Source: CAVALG01 sp963656085 (lineage in GTDB: Bacteria > Bacillota > Clostridia > Oscillospirales > Acutalibacteraceae). From it: DNA of 20,087 bases. Below are positions 15,105 to 20,087 of this stretch, piece by piece (the stretch's first letter is position 1; the number at the start of each line of letters is the position of its first letter). The stretch covers positions 1 through 20,087 of the forward strand of contig CAVKHV010000030.1 of the NCBI GenBank assembly GCA_963656085.1, written 5' to 3'. The notes under the pieces are model-generated. The model was not told the DNA's origin, did not search any database, and saw only the letters and a list, made by a program, of their open reading frames with translations. The translations under genes and the position numbers were made by a program.

Positions 15105-15133
15105 TTGACTTTTACAAAAAGTTTGTTTATAAT
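15105..15133 (+). promoter_or_regulatory. sigma-A promoter of the small membrane protein gene
   Basis: TTGACT (15105-15110) and TATAAT (15128-15133) are 17 bases apart. It is divergent from the mannosidase promoter, with 45 bases between the two -35 elements. Confidence 0.85.
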
Positions 15134-15181
15134 ATATATGTTGTAGTTACTGTATCCGTAGGAAGGATTTGATTTTTTATA

Positions 15182-15808
15182 ATGAAAGAACTTATGAAAC
15201 CGGAAAAGCGTATCCGCATCGTTAATTTTACGACGGCGGCGCTTATGTTTATTTTTATAGCTCTTATGTTTGTAAAGGACTATTCGTTTGTTAACCCCGA
15301 AACCGGTAAAACCGTCCGTATGTCGCTTATCCAATACCTTATGTTCCCGCTTGAATATGACCCGTCCAACGCGGTCTATACGGGAATCCCTTTTAAAACA
15401 TACCTTGAAGATACCCTTACAAAGTATTCGGGTATGGTCGGCACTTCGGACTGGATAAACGCCGTTGTCCGCGTCCCTGCCTGGATGTTCTTTTCGGGTC
15501 TTGTCGGCGGCGTGCTGTGCGTGATTTTTAACAAAAAGAACGGCGGCGCTTACATTCTTCCGGTATTTTGGTGCCTGTTCGGACTTATCGGATATCCGTT
15601 CAGCGAATACCTTAAACTCGGCGGACTTTATTTGGTTCGCTATGCGTATGTTATAGTCGTTTCGGTTCTGGTTTTCGGCAATATCGCCCTTTGCATTAAA
15701 GAGGCGCGCGCTAAGAAAAAAGAAATCGAACGCCTTGACGCCGAAAGAAACGAGCGTTGGGAACGCGAACGCGAAAAGCGTGAAGCGGCAAAAGCCGAAA
15801 ACGCTTAA
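15182..15808 (+). CDS. small integral membrane protein with charged C-terminal helix, unknown function
   Basis: The 208-residue protein has about four hydrophobic helices (12-31, 98-116, 124-140, 149-172). The first is separated from the rest by a soluble loop of about 65 residues. It ends in a 35-residue tail almost entirely Glu, Arg, Lys and Ala (from KEARAKKK to KREAAKAENA), likely a single long charged helix or coiled coil in the cytoplasm. I recognise no family or catalytic motif. AGGAAGG lies 15 bases before the ATG, a longer spacing than its neighbours use. The next in-frame ATG, five codons on, has no better site, so I keep the first. It has its own strong promoter and is divergent from the mannosidase, but a functional link between them is not shown. 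Confidence 0.8.
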   Translation: MKELMKPEKRIRIVNFTTAALMFIFIALMFVKDYSFVNPETGKTVRMSLIQYLMFPLEYDPSNAVYTGIPFKTYLEDTLTKYSGMVGTSDWINAVVRVPAWMFFSGLVGGVLCVIFNKKNGGAYILPVFWCLFGLIGYPFSEYLKLGGLYLVRYAYVIVVSVLVFGNIALCIKEARAKKKEIERLDAERNERWEREREKREAAKAENA

Positions 15809-15864
15809 AACTTCCGGGAATGCGGCAAAGCCGCAATTAAAAACGTCCATCCTAATCCGGTGTT

Positions 15865-15927
15865 GCGCTTGACGGGAAAATGCCTTCGGGCTGTGCGCCC
15901 CGTCAAGCGCGGCACCAATATTTTTTT
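15865..15927 (+). terminator. likely terminator of the small membrane protein gene
   Basis: GCGCTTGACGGG (15865-15876) pairs perfectly with 15899-15910. The loop itself holds a GCC-TTCG-GGC mini-hairpin. A run of seven T (15921-15927) follows after a ten-base gap, which is longer than usual for a rho-independent terminator. Confidence 0.55.
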
Positions 15928-15938
15928 GAATGACTTTG

Positions 15939-15970
15939 ATCGCCGCGACGGATTTTTCCGTCGCGGCGAT
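15939..15970. repeat. perfect 14-bp stem hairpin
   Basis: ATCGCCGCGACGGA (15939-15952) and its exact complement (15957-15970) flank a TTTT loop. No T-run follows on the plus strand; AAAGTCATTCAAAAAAA follows on the minus strand. It may serve as a back-up transcription end between convergent genes. Confidence 0.7.
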
Positions 15971-15992
15971 TGGTTTACAGGGCTTTGGATGA

Positions 15993-16596
15993 TAGATGGT
16001 AGAGTTTAGACATTAGATTTCAGACTGTAGACATTAGACGAGGGTAACGGCAGTTTGAACGCTGACGGTTAGCACCTACTACTTGCCTCCCGTTCTAGAT
16101 GTTAGACTTTAGACATTAGATGTTAGATGTGGGTAACGGTAGTTTGAGCGCTGACGGTAAGCACCTACTACTTGCCTCCCGTTCTAGATGTTAGACTTTA
16201 GACATTAGATGTTAGATGTGGGTAACGGTAGTTTGAGCGCTGACGGTAAGCACCTACTACTTGCCTCCCGTTCTAGATGTTAGACTTTAGACATTAGATG
16301 TTAGATGTGGGTAACGGTAGTTTGAGCGCTGACGGTAAGCACCTACTACTTGCCTCCCGTTCTAGATGTTAGACTTTAGACATTAGATGTTAGACGAGGG
16401 TAACGGTAGTTTGTGCGCTGACGGTAAGCACCTACTACTTGCCTCCCTCTGACGAGGGAGGTGTCGAGGCAAAGCCTCGACGGAGGGAGAGATAACTAAG
16501 ACTGACGGTCAACCACCGACCGAGGCGGCAGCGCCGCCCTTGGCCCCCTCTGACGAGCAATGCTGGCAAAACCGTAGGTTTTGACTGAGGGAGAGA
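15993..16596. repeat. intergenic repeat island D
   Basis: This island lies between the small membrane protein gene and the minus-strand small-peptide gene. Heptamers run 15993-16041, then recur within each unit of the 89-bp tandem array. Two hairpin cores follow: 16440-16491 (inner stem TGTCGAGGC/GCCTCGACG) and 16539-16594 (inner stem GGCAAAACC/GGTTTTGAC, carrying CAATGCTG at 16558-16565). Between the cores lies a 19-base module at 16514-16532 that is identical to 170-188 in island A. Unlike islands A-C it has no inverted heptamer array on its right side. A partial core-like piece continues to about 16648. I see no gene in it. Confidence 0.85.
16002..16446. repeat. 89-bp direct tandem array, five units
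   Basis: Units start at 16091, 16180, 16269 and 16358, exactly 89 bases apart, with a diverged first unit at 16002-16090. The units at 16091, 16180 and 16269 are identical. The one at 16358 differs at a few bases (GACGAGGG for GATGTGGG, TTTGTGCG for TTTGAGCG). Each unit is five heptamers plus the GGTAGTTTGAGCGCTGACGG arm and a truncated core start, CTTGCCTCC. Only the last unit runs on into a complete core. Confidence 0.95.
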
Positions 16597-16649
16597 TAAC
16601 GAAAACTAACGGGCGGTTCTCAAACCCTTGCTTCCCTCCGGCAGGGGCG

Positions 16650-16690
16650 AAAAACCGCCGTTTGCAGCAAAACTGCAAACGGCGGAAAAA
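16650..16690 (-). terminator. terminator of the secreted-protein/small-peptide transcript
   Basis: CCGCCGTTTGCAG (16655-16667) pairs perfectly with CTGCAAACGGCGG (16673-16685) around a five-base loop. On the minus strand the stem is followed by TTTTT. It lies 59 bases after the 40-codon gene, with island D beyond it. Confidence 0.85.
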
Positions 16691-16749
16691 TATTTTTTAG
16701 GTTATTTTCGGGTTATGATACTGCCTGTGTTGTCGTATCAATCAACGCA

Positions 16750-16872
16750 CTAAAATCTGTCAATATTCGCTTCGGTTTCGTCTTCTCTATAGGTATCAAG
16801 TATCGAACAGGTGATAGCGTCATTAAGGTCCAAGGCAATGATCTCTATTTCTGCTGATTCAAATTTTTTCAT
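16750..16872 (-). CDS. 40-residue small protein downstream of the secreted repeat protein
   Basis: The 40-codon frame begins MKKFESAEIEIIALDLNDAI and ends in ...EANIDRF before TAG. A very strong ribosome site, AAAGGAGGT, overlaps the stop codon of the secreted-protein gene. Only 15 bases separate the stop and the start, so the two are almost certainly co-transcribed and possibly translationally coupled. A perfect terminator follows. The pattern (MKK.E.aEIEII..D.nDaIt.S) is like many short clostridial proteins I have seen annotated as hypothetical, sometimes suspected as peptide precursors. No modification enzymes or transporter are visible here, there is a single Cys, and no clear leader/core boundary. 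Function is unknown. Confidence 0.75.
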   Translation of the reverse strand: MKKFESAEIEIIALDLNDAITCSILDTYREDETEANIDRF

Positions 16873-16890
16873 TATCCTTTACCTCCTTTA
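16873..16890 (-). promoter_or_regulatory. ribosome binding site overlapping a stop codon
   Basis: On the minus strand TAAAGGAGGTAAAGGATA spans the stop of the large secreted protein (16890-16888) and the space before ATG at 16872. The near-perfect Shine-Dalgarno sequence fixes the start of the 40-residue protein. Confidence 0.85.
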
Positions 16891-19800
16891 TGAATTTGTT
16901 GTAGTTCCTGCCGCTGCAAGTTCTACAATAGCGTTAAGCAACGTTTTCAGGTCGTCACTTGTGCTGCTCTTAGATGCCATACGGCAGATGTATGCATATC
17001 CGCTGTATTCTATTGTACCCAACACGGTTTCGCCTGACTTAATAATAACTGTGCGTGTTGCACCGAGATCCGCGGCGGTAAGATTGAATGGATCTGTTTC
17101 AAGCCTGTAGATACCGTTCTCATTAGCTCTAACAGTATATTCTGCATCGTCTACCACAAATGTAACATCTGCACCGTTCAACGTCTCGTTTTCCATATAG
17201 TAAACCAAGGCGATTGTATCGGTGATTTTAAGTGAAGCACCTGCTTCAGTATTTCCCTCTTCATCAGGAGTCCATGTTAACTTATAAGTATCTTTATAAG
17301 ATTCATAAGCAGCAGGATCAACTGCATGTTCTCCGTTCAAGAAACTGTTTGAATATGTGCCGTCGGTTACAACATTAAAATATTTCTCTGCGGCAGCGCC
17401 GTAGTTAGCGATAGCGTACACTTGTTTCATAACAGCTTCGTTATCGGCGTAATCTTTGGATAAGTTTGTAAGGTTTTGTTTAACGCTGTAATTTTCCTCG
17501 GCTTTGCCTGTATGTTCTTCCCCGTCTGTTTCGGTAAGATACGGAGTAATTGTCCATACCTTGCTCATATCCTGTGCAGGCATTTGAAGAACACAAGTGT
17601 ATTCGTCTTTGGTAGAATTGGGGGTAAAGTCGCCATCGGAATTTTTGAATTCTTTCACAATATCGCCGGTAATTCTAACGCCGAAATCTTTTGTATAGGC
17701 GGCTTTGAACCGTTTACCGGTGTCCTTAACGGTTATTTTAACTTTAACCAGTTGATCAAGAGTTACCTGAGCCGAGCTGACACTGAAATCTTCAATTTCT
17801 TCTGTGGTCGGGCGGTCATACTTAGCGGTGATTTCATTGATTATAACGTCGCCGCCGTTGGCACCGCTGTTAACCTTTGCTATACCGAATACGGGGGTAT
17901 TATAATCACAATTGTAGGTTGAAAATGCCAAACCGGTTGCAAGTTTCAGGCTGTTTATATTATTCGCATTCAGGACATATTCGGAATAAGGAGTTTCGCC
18001 GTTTTTAAGGTTGAATGTAGCCCTGATAACAGTTTCACCGTTATCATTTATGTAAACAGAATAGTCGATGCCGTCGGTTATTGCATTATAAAATTGTTCA
18101 TTGTTATAGCTGCTGTTTAATGCCTTTAACGTGGCATATGTTTTATCATTATAATTTAATGAAACAGTTTTGTCATAATTTGAACGCGTTAATACAGTTG
18201 CATTACTTCCGCTGCTGTTAGGCTGCATAGCAAGCACTTGTATACAGGGCATACCCTNNNNNNNNNNNNNNNNNNNNNNNNNNNNNNNNNNNNNNNNNNN
18301 NNNNNNNNNNNNNNNNNNNNNNNNNNNNNNNNNNNNNNNNNNNNNNNNNNNNNNNNNNNNNNNNNNNNNNNNNNNNNNNNNNNNNNNNNNNNNNNNNNNN
18401 NNNNNNNNNNNNNNNNNNNNNNNNNNNNNNNNNNNNNNNNNNNNNNNNNNNNNNNNNNNNNNNNNNNNNNNNNNNNNNNNNNNNNNNNNNNNNNNNNNNN
18501 NNNNNNCGTTAACTTCCAAGAACTTATTGTTTGTATTGGCTACTGCGTGATTGGCGTCCGAATCGACGAAATCATTAAAGGATTTCTCGCCGTTTTCGGT
18601 GTCGGGATTGGAAGTGTACTTCAAAGCTATTGAACCGGTTGCGGGGATTTCGATATCTTCTGAATATTCGCATCCGTCTCTTGTACATTTTTTAGTCAGC
18701 ACACCCGGGGTAGTTTTTGTGGCTTTCTTTGTTACCTCGCCGCTGCCTAAGCTGTGGCCGAGAGCCGCAATTGTTTCGGTTTTAGTACCTTGACAACTGG
18801 TGCAGGTGTAGGTTTTCTCGCCGGTTTCTGTACAAGTAGGTTCTTTCGTTACTTTAACTTCACCGTAACTATGTGCGATTGTCGCGATGTCCTCTGTTTT
18901 AGTCTTGCTGCATCCGCTGCGGTTGCAGGTGTAGGTTTTTACGCCTTTTACGGTGCATGTGGCTGATGTTGTTACCTCACCGTCATTCCAATCGTGACCG
19001 AGAGCCGGGATTTCGTCGGTTTTGGTTTCTCCGCAATCTGAATCTGAGCAAGTGTAGGTTACAGAGCCTTTATTTTCGCAATCGGGCTCTGTCCTGCTTG
19101 TCTCGACCCAACTATGAATATGTGCTTCCGTGCCGGTGTAGGTGAGTGTGGCAGATTTTACGGTTTGGGTGTTTTTAACTGCGGCGTTTACACTTGATCC
19201 GAACGCTATGCCGTATGTTGTTTTAATGGTAAAAGGATCTGCACCGTATCCGCAACCGCCCCAACCTTTAACATCGCCATCCGAAGGGTATGTATTATTG
19301 GTATTTAACTTAACCGTCTTGGAAAAAAGCTCGGTTCCGTCTTGTTTCAGGAAAGTGACATCAATGGAATACAAAATGTTCATTTGATTTTCAGAGTTAA
19401 CTACACCGTCAGATCCGTCCTTGGTAACTTCATATTCAGCGCTGTAAATGTCGCCAAAGTTGTATTTACCGAGCCCATCGCCAGAGGCATGCCAACTTGT
19501 AAAACTACTAGTGCTTGTACCCGTAGATTCCATAGCTCTGAAAAAAATTCTTCCATCCGATTTAACTAAAAAATAAAAACCGTATGTCATGGTTTTTCCG
19601 TCGCTTGTGATTTGCTTAAATAGCGAAGGCCCCGGGATAAAGCAGTCGGCATTATTAGCAGGGTTAACCGCTGACTTTAAAGCGATAAGTTTAAATCCCT
19701 GTTGCTCAGAGTTTTCGAACGGGGTAAGCGGCATATAAGTAATAGGCGATAACTGACTACTGTCGCCGGTGGAATAATGAAGACCGTCCGAGTCCCCGGT

Positions 19801-20016
19801 AATTACCGGAGTGAAAGTCGTACGATTGGTTATTATTTCCGAAGCCGATACAAAGTTCTTGTAACCATCGTCAGTTGTAAGGTCAAATTCAAGTGTATAT
19901 TCACTTGATTCTACTGCTTCTTCTGCAAGCACTGACACGGACATAGCGAACATTGACGCTATGAGCGCGACGCACATTATGACGCTTAATGTGCGCTTTA
20001 AAAATTTGTTTGCCAT
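16888..20016 (-). CDS. large secreted protein with Cys-rich GH/YTC repeats (interrupted by an assembly gap)
   Basis: About 1042 residues, of which some 83 fall in the N gap. A signal peptide (KFLKR, then a hydrophobic core ending SVLA|EE, cut near 31/32) directs export. A beta-rich domain covers about 39-297. Four roughly 40-residue repeats follow (301-340, 341-381, 382-420, 421-461), with the pattern H-x-[WYL]...C...G..TYTC..C..TKTE.I...GH; the fourth lost its first Cys. A second beta-rich domain (about 463-690) seems related to the first (compare YGIAFGSSV and TGLAFSTYN). The C-terminal part contains the IANYGAAAEKYFN segment common in secreted proteins of gut Clostridia. No LPXTG, SLH or dockerin module is visible, so anchoring is unclear. 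AGGAGG lies about nine bases before the ATG. Glycan binding is a guess. The gene looks more AT-rich at third positions than its neighbours. Confidence 0.85.
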   Translation of the reverse strand: MANKFLKRTLSVIMCVALIASMFAMSVSVLAEEAVESSEYTLEFDLTTDDGYKNFVSASEIITNRTTFTPVITGDSDGLHYSTGDSSQLSPITYMPLTPFENSEQQGFKLIALKSAVNPANNADCFIPGPSLFKQITSDGKTMTYGFYFLVKSDGRIFFRAMESTGTSTSSFTSWHASGDGLGKYNFGDIYSAEYEVTKDGSDGVVNSENQMNILYSIDVTFLKQDGTELFSKTVKLNTNNTYPSDGDVKGWGGCGYGADPFTIKTTYGIAFGSSVNAAVKNTQTVKSATLTYTGTEAHIHSWVETSRTEPDCENKGSVTYTCSDSDCGETKTDEIPALGHDWNDGEVTTSATCTVKGVKTYTCNRSGCSKTKTEDIATIAHSYGEVKVTKEPTCTETGEKTYTCTSCQGTKTETIAALGHSLGSGEVTKKATKTTPGVLTKKCTRDGCEYSEDIEIPATGSIALKYTSNPDTENGEKSFNDFVDSDANHAVANTNNKFLEVNXXXXXXXXXXXXXXXXXXXXXXXXXXXXXXXXXXXXXXXXXXXXXXXXXXXXXXXXXXXXXXXXXXXXXXXXXXXXXXXXXXXXGMPCIQVLAMQPNSSGSNATVLTRSNYDKTVSLNYNDKTYATLKALNSSYNNEQFYNAITDGIDYSVYINDNGETVIRATFNLKNGETPYSEYVLNANNINSLKLATGLAFSTYNCDYNTPVFGIAKVNSGANGGDVIINEITAKYDRPTTEEIEDFSVSSAQVTLDQLVKVKITVKDTGKRFKAAYTKDFGVRITGDIVKEFKNSDGDFTPNSTKDEYTCVLQMPAQDMSKVWTITPYLTETDGEEHTGKAEENYSVKQNLTNLSKDYADNEAVMKQVYAIANYGAAAEKYFNVVTDGTYSNSFLNGEHAVDPAAYESYKDTYKLTWTPDEEGNTEAGASLKITDTIALVYYMENETLNGADVTFVVDDAEYTVRANENGIYRLETDPFNLTAADLGATRTVIIKSGETVLGTIEYSGYAYICRMASKSSTSDDLKTLLNAIVELAAAGTTTNS
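18258..18506. other. assembly gap (249 N)
   Basis: A run of 249 unknown bases lies inside the secreted-protein gene. Its length is divisible by three and the frame continues across it, but the true length and content are unknown. Confidence 0.99.
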
Positions 20017-20070
20017 GGTTATTTTCCTCCTGTTTATTTATTTTTTCGCAAAGTGTAATTAATATGTAAA

Positions 20071-20085
20071 CACGGCAAAACCGTG
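20071..20085. terminator. possible weak terminator hairpin at window edge
   Basis: CACGG and CCGTG flank a CAAAA loop. On the minus strand TTTACAT follows, so it could end a gene lying to the right. The stem is only five base pairs. Confidence 0.3.
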
Positions 20086-20087
20086 CA

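Noticed and set aside
14271..15146. 291-codon plus-strand frame opposite the mannosidase
   Set aside because: It is antisense to a well-supported GH38 gene, has no recognisable domain, and is composed of residues typical of reading high-GC3 genes backwards.
16002..16446. CRISPR array
   Set aside because: The units are identical over the whole 89-bp period with no variable spacers, and no cas genes are present.
16496..16678. 60-codon minus-strand frame in island D
   Set aside because: It overlaps repeat cores and the terminator of the small-peptide transcript.

Overview
The window looks like a chromosomal segment from an uncultured anaerobic member of the Bacillota, class Clostridia. An Oscillospirales or Christensenellales-like gut bacterium is likely, but that is an inference. 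Supporting signs are strong AGGAGG-type ribosome binding sites, sigma-A promoters close to TTGACA-17-TATAAT, an iron-type alcohol dehydrogenase, PrsA-like parvulins, a GH38 mannosidase, and a secreted protein with the Cys/Gly 'GH...YTC..C..TKTE.I' repeats common in gut Clostridia. A 249-base run of N marks a scaffolded draft or metagenome assembly.

Layout. An iron-containing alcohol dehydrogenase (minus) lies divergent to a three-gene plus-strand operon: membrane-anchored tandem parvulin-like protein, lipoprotein, and COG2509-type flavoprotein. A small KdpD/UspA-like protein with a duplicated terminator follows. A 23S rRNA 2'-O-methyltransferase gene (rlmB) with its own promoter comes next, and 14 bases behind it lies a 939-residue membrane protein. 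That protein keeps the full topology of a P1B-type ATPase but has lost every catalytic motif. A divergent SLOG protein/XRE regulator pair sits at 10.6-11.4 kb, a GH38 alpha-mannosidase (minus) at 11.9-15.0 kb, and a divergent small membrane protein at 15.2-15.8 kb. The right end carries a large secreted repeat protein (minus) and a 40-residue small protein translationally adjacent to it.

Repeats. Four intergenic islands (1-360, about 10.02-10.60 kb, 11.51-11.93 kb and 15.99-16.65 kb) are built from the same modules. These are arrays of a 7-bp unit (TAGAYRT, or its complement), a module H-adjacent arm containing GTAGTTTGA, and a double-hairpin core whose outer stem is constant while its inner stem differs between copies yet stays self-complementary. 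All three convergent gene junctions hold an island; the fourth island begins inside the stop codon of the alcohol dehydrogenase. No divergent or co-directional junction holds one. One island carries a five-unit, 89-bp tandem array. Another has been hit by a 184-bp MITE with perfect 18-bp ends and an 11-bp target duplication, resembling IS231/IS4-group ends.

The strongest candidates for something undescribed are the catalytically dead P1B-ATPase-like protein with its roughly 390-residue soluble extension, and the modular palindromic islands restricted to 3' ends. The SLOG/XRE pair between two islands and the 40-residue peptide are secondary leads.
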